Source: Plazaster borealis (lineage: Eukaryota > Echinodermata > Asteroidea > Forcipulatida > Labidiasteridae). Taken from it: a stretch of 64,000 nucleotides of DNA. The position numbers and the translations under genes are program-made. This document shows positions 46,501 through 52,450 of this stretch, piece by piece. Within the stretch, counting starts at the first letter, position 1, and each line of letters begins with the position of its first letter. The notes below the pieces were generated by a model. It saw nothing but the letters and a program-made list of their open reading frames with translations, searched no databases and was not told the DNA's origin. Location of the stretch: assembly GCA_021014325.1 (NCBI GenBank), contig CM037471.1, positions 18,434,818 to 18,498,817 of the forward strand, in the 5' to 3' direction.

Positions 46501-46962
46501 TTTGACAGCTATGTATTACAGCATTTGTGCGATGGGATGAATGTAATGACGATGACAGTACATTGTCTTTCAGACACCAGACTAAAACTTTGGAAATTGT
46601 TACGGTGTATAACCAAACTTTAATTTAGCCTTTTGAACTTTTGAACATCAAAGCAAACTTACCTTTTTGTGTCGAGATGTCGTCAAATCTGTATCCTTTC
46701 CAAGTGTTGTGTTTGAGGTTTGGAGCAATTAATTTGTTATCTTCTGAGTTTAAACAGAAGTGATCCGGTGTGGGACTGTGAGCTGACAAAAGGGGGGAGC
46801 CCTGATGGAGTTGTCCCCCACACGAGTCAAGACGCAGAGGAGGAGTGAACGAGAATCACGCGAGCTTTTCTTCTTGTAGGTCAGGCCGTGCGTGAAACTC
46901 ACGTGCCCCCGGTCATTTTCATTGAGTCAATGCGCTGTTACGGGATAATTTCTGATCTCCTG
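16251..46962 (-). CDS. Na+-coupled bicarbonate transporter, SLC4 family (NBC/NDCBE group), whole gene
   Basis: One non-coding and 22 coding exons join, with matching phases at all junctions, into 3405 bases encoding 1134 residues. The cytosolic N-terminal domain (about 1-470) includes an [18 protein letters not shown] segment in exon 5 and the [11 protein letters not shown] region. The 14-helix membrane domain (about 475-1020) carries [29 protein letters not shown] (D813), [14 protein letters not shown] and [14 protein letters not shown] large extracellular loop (about 647-705) has four Cys (662, 664, 687, 699) and three N-glycosylation sequons (N668, N678, N691). These features define Na+-driven HCO3- transporters (SLC4A4/7/8/10). 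The mix of residues does not say whether transport is electrogenic or electroneutral, or whether Cl- is exchanged. The expected role is plasma-membrane HCO3- import for pH control; a sea urchin relative supports skeleton formation. Length is normal for the group. The C-terminal tail is poorly conserved and could have alternative endings. Confidence 0.95.
17228..17305 (+). mobile_element. SINE body fragment
   Basis: CCTGTGA-T(n)-TCACAGGATTCGGGAAAG and the following TACTTTACACACATC match the body of the tRNA-derived SINE at 31993-32160, in the opposite orientation. The tRNA-like head is missing. Confidence 0.6.
17434..17577 (-). CDS. SLC4 coding exon 22
   Basis: Acceptor TTTAG, donor GTATGC, phase 0 to 0, residues 995-1042. 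It encodes the end of the last membrane helix, then [17 protein letters not shown], a signature of the NBC cytosolic C-terminus, and a charged Glu/Lys-rich stretch. Confidence 0.95.
17578..18567. other. SLC4 intron, nothing further recognised
   Basis: AT-rich intron sequence without an identified mobile element or exon. Confidence 0.5.
18568..18741 (-). CDS. SLC4 coding exon 21
   Basis: Acceptor CCCACAG, donor GTAAAT, phase 0 to 0, residues 937-994. It contains the family signature [15 protein letters not shown] followed by a membrane helix ([17 protein letters not shown]). Confidence 0.97.
19136..19204 (-). CDS. SLC4 coding exon 20
   Basis: Acceptor CTGCAG, donor GTAAAT, 23 codons in phase 0, residues 914-936. 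It encodes [15 protein letters not shown], one of the most conserved strings of the family. Confidence 0.97.
19399..19642. mobile_element. MITE of the GGGTCA/TGACCC family (copy 2), in SLC4 intron
   Basis: The ends CTTTAAAAACTCCCGGGTCA and TGACCCGGGAGCTTCGTAGA are inverted repeats; the interior is dense in TGACCC/GGGTCA words. It ends about 68 bp from exon 19. Confidence 0.75.
19710..19782 (-). CDS. SLC4 coding exon 19
   Basis: Acceptor TTTTCAG, donor GTAAGG, residues 889-913. It reads [18 protein letters not shown] and matches the REQRVTG-type helix of SLC4A7/8/10 and SLC4A4. Confidence 0.95.
19989..20178. mobile_element. MITE of the GGGCCCAATTTCATAGAGCT family, full length
   Basis: The best-preserved copy in the window. 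The outer 29 bases (GGGCCCAATTTCATAGAGCT and inward) are repeated inverted at the right end with one mismatch. It is about 190 bp, rich in AAGCAG/CTGCTT words, and sits in an SLC4 intron. Confidence 0.85.
20950..21128 (-). CDS. SLC4 coding exon 18
   Basis: Acceptor CAACAG, donor GTAAGT, residues 830-889. It starts [10 protein letters not shown], the segment after the DQQITAVI helix, then [12 protein letters not shown] and PGEPPKVIG, all family landmarks. Confidence 0.97.
22207..22365 (-). CDS. SLC4 coding exon 17
   Basis: Acceptor TTCCAG, donor GTAAAG, phase 0 to 0, residues 777-829. It includes NPWW, the helix leading to [13 protein letters not shown] (D813, a conserved transport-site Asp in the family) and the NKLK end. 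Confidence 0.97.
22764..22877 (-). CDS. SLC4 coding exon 16
   Basis: Acceptor TTACAG, donor GTAAAC, 38 codons in phase 0, residues 739-776. It contains the ISDFSVF helix and the [10 protein letters not shown] extracellular segment found in NBC-type proteins. Confidence 0.97.
23430..23703 (-). CDS. SLC4 coding exon 15, large extracellular loop
   Basis: Acceptor CCCACAG, donor GTAAAT, residues 647-738. It encodes the long loop between TM5 and TM6, with Cys 662, 664, 687 and 699 and sequons NDT, NWT and NGT, then helix 6 ([19 protein letters not shown]). The four-Cys pattern agrees with human NBC proteins. Confidence 0.96.
23880..24480. repeat. CA-rich dispersed repeat block
   Basis: (CA)n runs near 23911 and 24100 accompany words such as GTCCTCGGTTTGAATG and TTTTGTTAAAGTCCTCGGTT. 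A longer related block is at 48640-49330. The unit borders are not clear. Confidence 0.5.
24788..25000 (-). CDS. SLC4 coding exon 14
   Basis: Acceptor TGCCCAG, donor GTAAGT, residues 576-647. It encodes [26 protein letters not shown] and helix 5. At the position of the NBCe1 stilbene-binding motif KKMIK this protein has ENLIE (about 634-638). Confidence 0.97.
25368..25560. mobile_element. MITE of the GGGCCCAATTTCATAGAGCT family
   Basis: Left end GGGCCCAATTTCATAGATCT, inverted right end AGCAGCTCTTTGAATTTTTT then GCCC. A half copy precedes it at about 25262-25366, so two insertions lie back to back in the SLC4 intron. Confidence 0.75.
25632..25765 (-). CDS. SLC4 coding exon 13
   Basis: Acceptor GGACAG, donor GTAAGT, residues 532-576. 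It contains [14 protein letters not shown], the family's re-entrant transport-site motif. Confidence 0.97.
25945..26255. mobile_element. MITE with CAATCCCATCAC-type ends (copy 1)
   Basis: This block shares its flanks and inside (GGAATTTGGCACACAGTCAG, and a GGCACAAT...CCCCCAAATA right part) with 36982-37620. The family folds on itself because the GGAATTTGG word recurs inverted near the right end. Confidence 0.65.
26372..26546 (-). CDS. SLC4 coding exon 12, start of the membrane domain
   Basis: Acceptor GCATAG, donor GTAAGT, residues 473-531. It runs [20 protein letters not shown], then helix 1 and ITFGGLLG. Confidence 0.97.
26716..27040 (+). mobile_element. tRNA-derived SINE with a third type of head
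   Basis: The head reads GGGTGGCTAGTGCGTAAAGT and later GGTCCTGGTGCGATTCC, corresponding to boxes A and B. It is followed by a GC-rich body with a G-run and ends near a TTATTACTTATAACC tail. It differs from the other two SINE types in this window. Confidence 0.55.
27222..27717. mobile_element. Foldback element next to SLC4 exon 11
   Basis: The arms at about 27222-27340 and 27610-27717 are inverted copies. The outer ends carry GCCGCCATTGCTGGGACG and its complement; the inner arms share CAAAGACATGGAAAAACCGT. The right end lies about 36 bp from the exon 11 donor. Confidence 0.8.
27754..27901 (-). CDS. SLC4 coding exon 11
   Basis: Acceptor CCCTTAG, donor GTAAGA, residues 424-473. It contains [20 protein letters not shown], closest in wording to SLC4A7/8/10 proteins, and links the cytosolic and membrane domains. 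Confidence 0.97.
28182..28275 (-). CDS. SLC4 coding exon 10
   Basis: Acceptor CCAAAG, donor GTAAGG, residues 393-424. It reads [20 protein letters not shown] and ends VTVLPP. Confidence 0.97.
28829..28977. mobile_element. MITE with TTATGC..TGACGTCAT ends, near SLC4 exon 9
   Basis: The ends TTATGCATTGACGTCAT and ATGACGTCATGTGCATAA are inverted repeats. The shared inside (AGGGCGCCCTACTC, GAAACAATGGAAACGC) also occurs at 13154-13610. Its right end is about 26 bp from the exon 9 donor. Confidence 0.75.
29004..29240 (-). CDS. SLC4 coding exon 9
   Basis: Acceptor CATGTAG, donor GTGAGT, 79 codons in phase 0, residues 314-392. It carries [33 protein letters not shown] and [15 protein letters not shown], core of the band-3-type cytosolic domain. 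Confidence 0.98.
29456..29632 (-). mobile_element. tRNA-derived SINE (minus strand)
   Basis: Reading the minus strand gives a decayed head with CTGATCAGCAGAGTGCGGGT, then the body TTAAGCAAGACACTTCACCA and GATGGGACGTAAAGCCGTTG. It is the same family as 5870-6150. Confidence 0.75.
29819..30038. mobile_element. Tc1/mariner-like MITE in SLC4 intron
   Basis: TACACTGCAAAGACCAGG at the left and TTTTTGCAGTGTA at the right are the outer ends of a terminal inverted repeat of nearly 50 bp that also carries GACACCATGGGTGTTGTCAC. The ends are TA, consistent with TA target sites. No transposase. Confidence 0.8.
30233..30369 (-). CDS. SLC4 coding exon 8
   Basis: Acceptor TCTTCAG, donor GTAAGT, residues 268-313. 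A Ser/Lys/Asn-rich linker containing [18 protein letters not shown], probably a regulatory and phosphorylatable region of the cytosolic domain. Confidence 0.92.
30590..31085. other. CpG-rich segment inside the SLC4 intron
   Basis: This stretch is visibly richer in CpG and GC than its flanks, includes a CRE-like TGACGTCAC near 30659, and carries an open frame of 140 codons at 30684-31106 without recognisable homology. It could be an internal promoter or an unrecognised repeat. Confidence 0.35.
31993..32160 (-). mobile_element. tRNA-derived SINE, second type (minus strand)
   Basis: On the minus strand the head reads GGTGGTCTAGTTGGTAAGAC (box A) and GGGTTCGAATCCCACC (box B). It is followed by a body with a TCACAGG hairpin and TATACGGTGCTTTAC. 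A body fragment of this type is at 17228-17305. Confidence 0.8.
32268..32389 (-). CDS. SLC4 coding exon 7
   Basis: Acceptor TTTAAAG (weaker than its neighbours), donor GTACAA, residues 227-268. This acceptor is the one that keeps the frame into exon 8. The product is Lys/Arg/Ser-rich and contains [18 protein letters not shown], with a basic-Ser motif that kinases such as PKA could recognise. Confidence 0.85.
32938..33073 (-). mobile_element. tRNA-derived SINE (minus strand)
   Basis: The minus strand starts GTCGTGGCCGAGCGGCCAAG, the clearest Ser/Leu-type head in the window, then box B GGTTTGAGTCCC and a short body. Confidence 0.8.
33228..33333 (-). CDS. SLC4 coding exon 6
   Basis: Acceptor TTTACAG, donor GTAACG, residues 192-227. 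It reads [19 protein letters not shown] then LIRKHRHH, equal to the RKHRH landmark of NBC proteins. Confidence 0.95.
33456..33785. mobile_element. Two adjacent MITEs of the GGGCCCAATTTCATAGAGCT family
   Basis: The first copy (33456-33611) has a clear TTCACAGAGCTGCTTAAGCA left end and an inverted right end finishing TGGGCCC. A second, more decayed copy follows directly to about 33785. Confidence 0.65.
34106..34266 (-). CDS. SLC4 coding exon 5
   Basis: Acceptor ATCACAG, donor GTAACA, residues 138-192. It contains [18 protein letters not shown], the strongest family signature of the N-terminal domain. Confidence 0.98.
34340..35460. other. SLC4 intron, nothing recognised
   Basis: AT-rich intron without identified repeat or exon on either strand. 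Confidence 0.45.
35461..35829. mobile_element. Near-perfect 369-bp palindrome (foldback MITE)
   Basis: The outer 61 bases of the two arms differ at only two positions, beginning TAAAGGGACACGTTCCCTTG. The inner arms share AATTGCGTGGTTTTCCTTTT and CGGTCGGCCATTTTGTGGAG, with one insertion of about 28 bases in the right arm. The centre is GACTCC-flanked around position 35630. If transcribed, it would form a very long hairpin in the SLC4 pre-mRNA. Confidence 0.9.
35974..36327. mobile_element. MITE of the TAAAGG..GTACAC..TTT family
   Basis: Left end AAAGGTATTGTACACTTTTG and inverted right end GTGTACAGGGCCTTTA. The inside word AACCTGTGAAAGTTTGAGCT and CTCAATTGGTCATCGAGGT link it to 42910-43271, 43423-43796, 38381-38710 and 58406-58777. 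Confidence 0.8.
36982..37620. mobile_element. MITE (second copy of the 25945 family) split by a hAT-like insertion
   Basis: The left and right parts match 25945-26255, but the right part is interrupted at GGCACAAT by the element at 37257-37586. Confidence 0.7.
37257..37586. mobile_element. hAT-like non-autonomous element with 8-bp target duplication
   Basis: It begins CAGTGGTGTAACTAAGGGGG and ends in the inverted match GTTACGGCGATG. GGCACAAT flanks both sides (37249-37256, 37587-37594) as an 8-bp duplication, and the related unoccupied site at about 26228 carries one copy. Both the CAGNGG..GTAACTA end and the 8-bp duplication are typical of hAT elements. Confidence 0.8.
38381..38710. mobile_element. 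MITE with TAAAGGCACTG ends
   Basis: Left end TAAAGGCACTGAACACGTTT and inverted right end AAACGTGTACAGTGCCTTTA differ at one position. A close copy is at 58406-58777 in the DIP2 intron. Confidence 0.9.
39751..39895 (-). CDS. SLC4 coding exon 4
   Basis: Acceptor ATTTCAG, donor GTGCGT, residues 90-138. It includes RVKFLLGG and [20 protein letters not shown], start of the conserved cytosolic domain. Confidence 0.97.
39921..40143. mobile_element. MITE of the GGGTCA/TGACCC family (copy 3)
   Basis: Left ATTGGCCCAGATCCGG, right TCACCCGGGAGTTCGGTAG, with many TGACCC/GGGTCA words between. It lies about 26 bp outside exon 4. Confidence 0.65.
40513..40692 (-). CDS. SLC4 coding exon 3
   Basis: Acceptor CCCTCAG, donor GTATGT, residues 30-89. 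It starts [20 protein letters not shown], matching the IYIGVHVP motif near the N-terminus of NBC proteins, followed by a low-complexity linker. Confidence 0.95.
40793..40935 (+). mobile_element. tRNA-derived SINE, + strand
   Basis: GCTCGGTGGTGCAGTGTTAA with GACATCTGCTCTG (box A region) and GTAGGTTCGAGT (box B), then a body with CACACACCCGTGTATGGGTG. Confidence 0.7.
40961..41195. mobile_element. MITE of the GGGTCA/TGACCC family (copy 4)
   Basis: ACTCTAAAAACTTCCAGATC at the left, CCCGGGAGTTTTTAGAGTG at the right; the best preserved ends of this family. Confidence 0.8.
41196..42909. other. SLC4 intron, mostly unrecognised
   Basis: No exon seen. About 42330-42460 holds a GGCTACGGCTATGGCCATTG stretch related to the GGCTACGG elements at 13960 and 54285. 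Confidence 0.45.
42910..43271. mobile_element. MITE of the TAAAGG..GTACAC family
   Basis: Ends TAAAGGTATTATACAGGA and GTGTACAGGCCTTTA; the inside closely matches 35974-36327. Confidence 0.8.
43423..43796. mobile_element. Diverged MITE of the TAAAGG family
   Basis: Starts TAAAGCACATGTACAACATT with AATTGTCAAAGACC inside, as in 38381-38710, and ends GCACACACCCTTTA. Confidence 0.7.
44700..44785. mobile_element. Half copy of the GGGCCCAATTTCATAGAGCT family
   Basis: Only the right part is seen, ending AGCAGCTCTGTGAAATTGGG, about 60 bp outside SLC4 exon 2. Confidence 0.6.
44846..44945 (-). CDS. SLC4 exon 2 with the start codon
   Basis: Acceptor TTGTTAG at 44946-44952, donor GTAAGT. The ATG is at 44933-44931 in context GCCAAGATGT (A at -3), and 12 bases before it are leader. 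It gives [20 protein letters not shown] and onward (residues 1-30). The acidic DDEE start resembles other NBC N-termini. No upstream in-frame ATG is available from exon 1. Confidence 0.85.
44946..45316. other. SLC4 intron 1, part
   Basis: AT-rich, nothing recognised. Confidence 0.45.
45317..45691. mobile_element. hAT-like MITE in SLC4 intron 1
   Basis: CAGGCGCGGACCCAGGAA at the left matches the inverted right end TCCTGGATCTGCGCCTG with two mismatches. Ends of this form are typical of hAT elements. No clean target duplication was seen. Confidence 0.7.
45692..46662. other. SLC4 intron 1, rest
   Basis: AT-rich intron, no feature recognised. Confidence 0.45.
46663..46962 (-). other. SLC4 exon 1, non-coding 5' leader (3' border firm, 5' border estimated)
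   Basis: A donor CAAAAAG followed by GTAAGT-like GTAAGTTTG starts at 46662. The start of the exon is set at about 30 bp after the TATA box. Upstream ATGs in the leader are followed quickly by stops, and splicing to exon 2 leaves the exon 2 ATG as the first good start. A long open frame without ATG across 46663-46855 seems fortuitous, because its phase meets a stop in exon 2. Confidence 0.65.
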
Positions 46963-46990
46963 CCCACATTTTATAGATCCCCAGTCACAT

Positions 46991-46999
46991 TTTTATATA
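46991..46999 (-). promoter_or_regulatory. TATA box of the SLC4 gene
   Basis: On the minus strand the sequence reads TATATAAAA, a full consensus, 330 bp upstream of the exon 1 donor. It predicts a start near 46962. Confidence 0.6.
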
Positions 47000-47351
47000 A
47001 GGGACACGAGGCTCACTTTTGGCTCGAGGGTTACTTATAGAGAAAAGTATTACAGAGATGTCCTAGTTGATTTGGATTGAGAGATGATGTTATTTTTTTG
47101 CTGTTGCTAACAACAGTCAGTTTGGGGTTTTGGGTGTGTACAATATTGCACTAAATCAGCATTACAGAAAATATTGAAATGAAAGTCAAATATCAGTGAC
47201 TTGTGTAGTCTCAAGCAACAAATAGCCTGCATAGTTTAACATGAAGTGATGATGAAGATGATTTGAAATCATCCTCATGCCAAATTATTATCTGTGAGTT
47301 AATCAATTGAATCAATTAGAACACAGACGTTTGGTGTTCTAATCATAAAAG
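47000..47351. other. Upstream region of the SLC4 promoter
   Basis: No coding signal; presumably holds regulatory sequence, but no site was identified with confidence. Confidence 0.4.
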
Positions 47352-47805
47352 GTATCCCGTAAGATGGGGTAACTTTGGCACCCTGGGTAACTTTGGCAGG
47401 GTTGCATTAATTTTTTAACCGGGGGTAAAATCGCGATGCGCAGCTTCTATGGTATTATGTTTAGGAAAACAAGTAACCTTTAAAGTTTACATTTGTAATT
47501 AATCTCTATTTTCTGAGTAAATAATAATATATTAACAAATATGTATGTATATATGTTTTTATATATGTATTTTTTATTTTAATTTGTTAATATATGTATA
47601 ATTTATTAACAAAACATTTTGAACAAGGCTGGGTTTTTTAATCACTGTGTGTGGCATCAAATGTAAAGAAAACACACCGTTTACGTCTATAGATTTTTTT
47701 TCTCTCTCTCTATTTTACACAAAACATATAAGCTGCTAAAGATGCCCCTAATTCATGCACTATTCATACAAAAACCTGCCAAAGTTACCCCCAATTTTAC
47801 GGTAT
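47352..47805. mobile_element. MITE with GGGGTAACTTTGGCA ends
   Basis: The left 29 bases (ending GATGGGGTAACTTTGGCA) are the inverted match of the right 29 (beginning TGCCAAAGTTACCCCCAATT). The left end also has a second GGGTAACTTTGGCA copy. AT-rich inside, no transposase. Confidence 0.85.
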
Positions 47806-48639
47806 AGGTCTTTGTTATAATTCCACCATCTGTCGTGTGCCTCGTATGCAATAATAAACAGTGATGCTCATGAAACAAAACGGGGCCAGACTATTTGTTT
47901 ACCCTCAGCCTCGTTTTGATTACATTGATTTGAATGGGTTAAACAAGATGACGGCACCATGATAAAGGCCTCTTTGTTGTCACAACCGTGACAGCACCTG
48001 CCCCCCCCCCTGCACAACAACAGTTCTCGGTGTTTTTCTGATTGGTCATCGAAGAAATGTCCATGTTTTCCTTTCTTAATCCGTGGTTTATCTTTTCTTG
48101 TTTCACGTAAGAACGGGCAAAGGTCAAATTATAGGCTATATCCGGGATTGAATTCTTAGTTTTGTGCGGGCGTAATGAAGGCTATGACTAACTGGGGGGC
48201 TAGCATTTGATATTGACTCACTGTGTGTGCGCGGAACACATCGGCTATCCAATTAGACTCGAATCCGGTGTGATGTTAAACAAACATTTACCAAATATGA
48301 TGTATTTCATATTTGAAATATAGACATCTGGGGATTTTGTTCTACTGTGTCCCAGTCATACCCGTTTCCATGGTAACTGGACCAATCCAGGCTTTATAAA
48401 GATGAACTTGGACCCAGATTAGACCATAAAAAGAACAGATTTATTGAAGTGAAATGTGAAAAAACAATTCTCGGTAGTGCCAATATTTTACCAAAAAAAA
48501 TATTTCTCAGAAGGTTGTCATAATGCCATTAGTGTTTATCTAAATGGAAGGTAATTAACAAAATATGGATTCGCAAAAATGCAAAAAGATGAGGTTTGAG
48601 TTGTGAAACGAAAACCACGACGCAGCTATCAACTTTTGG
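47806..48639. other. Intergenic spacer, nothing recognised
   Basis: AT-rich, with a C-run near 48001. No exon found. Confidence 0.45.
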
Positions 48640-49330
48640 GACTGGACACCCCCCCCCCCCCCCAAGGACACACACACAAGTGTGTAACACCTGCAAGCGG
48701 GGACCTCCTATACGTCCCTGGGGTTTTTGTACTTCAACTTTTTTAGCAACAGCTTCCCATTGGTTTTGTACATCGCTCTCCAACTGGGGACCTTTCCCCA
48801 ACCAGGGACCCTCTTGTCCTTTTTTGTTATAGGTCCCCGGTTTGAATGTGTAAGTAAATAGAGGACTCCTCTTTGTTCTCCCATTGTTTTGACTTTTTTT
48901 CAGAGACGTTCCCATTGGTTTTGTACACGAAAGCAAAGCGAAAACGTTCTCTCTCTGTCAAACACCCGGATCCCTTTTGTTGAAGTCCTCCGGATCCCTT
49001 TTGTTAAAGTCCTCGGTTTGAATGGGTAGACACACAACCTTACGGATCCGGTTTGTGGGGTCTATTATTCCCTTTTCTAAAGAATTCTATTGTGGGGTCC
49101 GTTGTTCCATTGTGTAACCCGTAAGCTCACACAAAATTAAGTGTGTAAACACCTGCAATTACACGCCCATGTCGTCCCTCCTTTTGTTGTACTTTAAACT
49201 TTGTTGGCAGCAGCTTCCATTGGGTATGTACACAATTTCCAACTGGGGACCTTCACCCAACCGGGCACCCTATTGTCCTCTTCTGTTGTTGCCCGTTTGA
49301 ATGTATATACCTATCCACACACACACAAAG
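48640..49330. repeat. C-run/CA-rich dispersed repeat block
   Basis: A run of 18 C at about 48646, (CA)n and words such as CACCTGCAA, AACTGGGGACCTT and GTCCTCGGTTTGAATG repeat within the block at about 500-bp spacing, and again at 23880-24480. A B-box-like GGGATTCGAACCCGGGC (minus strand: GCCCGGGTTCGAATCCC) lies just after it, near 49360. Confidence 0.55.
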
Positions 49331-49385
49331 TAATGATGTCAGGCTATGGTCGAAATCGGGATTCGAACCCGGGCACAGAGAGCTG

Positions 49386-50152
49386 AAAGTCAAAGAAGGA
49401 AAAAGGGGTACCACTATAAACCAACCTGATCCTGAATTATATGAAGACTAATTAGATGAGATTTAACAATGAAGAGTTCCCAGATCGCCCAGATTTTAGG
49501 GGAATTTTTTTTTTTTTAACTGACCGGTGAAAATATCACCAAAGCAGTACCCATAACTGTTTAAAAGTTCGATAAAGTGATAACTATTTCAACTTGACAT
49601 AATTTGACATTATCTTCTACTTTTCTCCTGTGTCCATGTAAGTTGTTTTTTTTTAACTCTCAGTTTACTGTTTTTGATTCATGATTTTCTTATTGCTCTG
49701 TATTTTACTTCAGGGTACTTAGGGATAGCAGTTGCAATAGCGATAAGTCTACCCTGTCTAAATAAAACTGCAAACAAAGCTTTAAAAAATAAATAAATAA
49801 CAGATGATGGGGGTTTTTTTCTTCCAGATTGACTGGTCGATCTTCTACCAGAACTTTAACAACTGTTAGATACACAGTTTAATTTACCGTTCAAATATTT
49901 AGACCTACTTGTCATAAAAATATATGTATATATTTATACTTTTCCTTTGACATCTAATATTCTGAACTTCTGTTTTGACATTCGTTCATCTGTCATCTTG
50001 AAGGTTTGCTGTAAAGCGACATAACAGCTCAATTAAAAGATTACCGGTCCATTATCCGGAAACTACTTGAGAGTGAAGTTGATATAAGGAACAATCGGTT
50101 GAAGGAGTTGCCCCCCCCCCCCAGTATACCATGAACCTGTAGCATCACAATA
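49386..50152. other. Intergenic spacer, nothing recognised
   Basis: AT-rich with T runs; no gene or repeat border seen. Confidence 0.45.
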
Positions 50153-50435
50153 TAGTCACATAGCCTGAAGTTCATGCAGGTACAATTTGTACACAATGCT
50201 ATGGACGAAAACATAAAATATTCTATTTGAAGGTGATTGTACCGCAATCTGATTTTTATTAACTTTTGATATGAAGAATGGGGTCACGTTTTGAAAGTAA
50301 CTATTCAGCAGTTATTTTTTACAAGTGTGGATTTTATGTGGTAACTACGATGAAAAGGGTAGCATTTCTCATATGACCTGTGTAGCATCTTGCCTGCCAG
50401 GAAATACCCTGGAATGATCAAGGTTACTCTTTCTG
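50153..50435. repeat. Dispersed repeat, same family as 12288-12600
   Basis: Shares the TTCATGCAGGTACAATTTGT core, the GGAAATACCCTGGAAT motif of the 54700 copy and the ACTCTTTCTGTTAAA end; it touches the MITE at 50438. Confidence 0.55.
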
Positions 50436-50437
50436 TT

Positions 50438-50886
50438 AAAGGTAGGTCATACTTTGGAAATGACCCGACAAAAATTGTGTAATTTCTATCCGAAAGCCTA
50501 TCTTGTTATAAAGATGGTAATGGTAGAATCCTGCAAAATTACTTCGTCTGAAGTGCCGGTCCCCGTTGATTAGAAATCAATAAAAGAACGTCGGAAAATG
50601 TGAATATCCAAAACTCACCTCAAGGCGAGTTTTTTGAGATTCAAATTGTGTCCGTATGTGAATGCTGGAGCCAGGTATGCGGTCGGTACCCGCTGTCACC
50701 TCGCTAAACGTGAATGGATTCGACAATTTGATGAAAATACCATGACAGTTGTTTTATGTTTTCTCAACAAGTAGAAACTGTATTCATCTGAAACTTTTAC
50801 ATGTGACTTTTATTGTATCTTTCTTGATAATTTGGCCTATAAATCAGCATTACGTTGACAAAAATCAATAATGTGACCCTACCTTT
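50438..50886. mobile_element. MITE with AAAGGTAGG(G)T ends (copy 2)
   Basis: AAAGGTAGGTCATACTTTGG at the left and GTGACCCTACCTTT at the right; the inside matches 5033-5439 throughout. Confidence 0.8.
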
Positions 50887-51639
50887 AAACACGGTGAATA
50901 AAATACTCAAATTTGGTAGCCGTCCTTGGCCGAATCCATTTATCTAATTAAAACATTATAACCTGACATAATTTTAGGTTTTCCCGGTCAATTTCAGCAA
51001 ACTTTAACTCATTTTCATTAAAACGCATTCAAAGTTACGCATTTTCCCCTTAGGCTCCTATTCTGTCTGAATAGGGTCTCTTTTTATAGCTACCATAGCA
51101 TTCAATTTCGGGTTCGTGAATACACTGATTTCGTTCTTCTCGTTCAGGTTCGTTTTGGTAATTCTATTTCACTTATAGACGTTCAAGACTACGTTTTCAA
51201 CACTCTTCAGTTGACATTTACAACTGGTAAAATTTCACGGTTTACATACAGTCTCTTGCTGATGGCTTTTACGAATGATGACGATCTTTGTGATTGTTGA
51301 ATGATGATGCAACGAAGCATTCATTTCCAAACGATACTGAATGAGCTGGGTGTTAAATTGACTGAGTTTTTGTTGAAATTGGGCGGGAAAACCTATAATT
51401 ATAGACTCTATACAGAAACATATTTGTAAGATTATGATTATGATTGCATTTCGTTTGTTTGTATATTTTCGTGTTTGAACGGAAGAAAATGTGACAGCTT
51501 GTTCACAACCCTTGTCAGACCATTGACATGCCATGACCGCAACTCGAAATCCTACATACCTATAGTAAGTGCAGCCGTCCTTGGATTAATTAGCAAGACA
51601 ATAATAAACTGTACAAGAGATGACGTGCATTTCTTCCTA
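50887..51639. other. Intergenic spacer, nothing recognised
   Basis: No exon or clear repeat seen on either strand. Confidence 0.45.
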
Positions 51640-51790
51640 CACAGTTCAGAATCCCTTGGGGATAGGTCTTTTTCCAATAGCTGGCCCCAGACTCTGGAAC
51701 ACCATTCCCATCAGCATCAGGAACTCACTATTTTCAGGAAGCGACTTTTAAGACGCTTCCTAATTCACAACACTCTATTCAGCGCTTTCT
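51640..51790 (+). pseudogene. Broken reverse-transcriptase C-terminus, second retrotransposon remnant
   Basis: One frame reads GLFPIAGPRLWNTIPISIRN, then a shift leads to IFRKRLLRRFLIHNTLF. The PRLWN.IP..IR pattern is typical of the end of non-LTR retrotransposon ORF2. The copy is short and frameshifted. It differs in sequence from the remnant at 11780-12030. Confidence 0.6.
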
Positions 51791-52285
51791 CCCTTGTAAA
51801 AGCCCTTGATAAATACTTATTATTAGTAGTACACTTTAACGAGTGCTAAAGGGGGGTCAACAGGGTTTATGCCCCCTACCCTTCTCATGTAAATTTCTCC
51901 AAGGTGCCCCCCCCCCCTCGAAATAGCCCTTCTCGTGTTATTTCCCGTCTGTTTCCTCGAGTGCTCTACTTTCTTTTGCCTAAACCGGACCCGCCCATTT
52001 TGCTGACTTACAAAATTATCTATAAATAGACCAGACAGTCAACCTCGTCCACAAAGTATTTGGGGCTTAAATCAGGATTCCCTCGATCCCACTTCTATGT
52101 TTCTCTCTCCTTCTCTTTTTTCAACCTCTAAATCAAGCCGGAAATCATTTTGGGGTACAGGTACTGTTTAAGGTCACCTAAGCCAATGGGATAGTCTATT
52201 GTAACTCGACACTGCTGGCAATATGTACCATGTGCGGTTGTTTAGAAACAAGACCAACCTTCCATGCTTGCTATTCGGGTATTTA
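51791..52285. other. Intergenic spacer, nothing recognised
   Basis: C-runs near 51908 and otherwise unremarkable sequence. Confidence 0.4.
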
Positions 52286-52450
52286 GGCCCTTTTCGAAAC
52301 CAAGGCTTCAGATCTTGCTCCGGCTAAGGCTCCGGCTTAGGCTCCGTCTGCATGTTTGAAGCCCCGTACCGAAAGCGCACGATTTCAAAAAATAACTGAC
52401 GGAGCCTATAAGCCGGAGCCCAGACCGAAGCCTTGGTTTCGAAAAGGGTC
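52286..52450. mobile_element. 165-bp palindromic MITE
   Basis: GGCCCTTTTCGAAACCAAGG at the left is repeated inverted at the right (CCTTGGTTTCGAAAAGGGTC) with one mismatch. The inner arms also pair through CTCCGGCTTA/AGCCGGAG words. Confidence 0.85.

Noticed and set aside
46663..46855. Long open frame in SLC4 exon 1 (reads through to the donor)
   Set aside because: It has no ATG, and its phase runs into a stop in exon 2; the ATG in exon 2 has a good context, so exon 1 is treated as leader.
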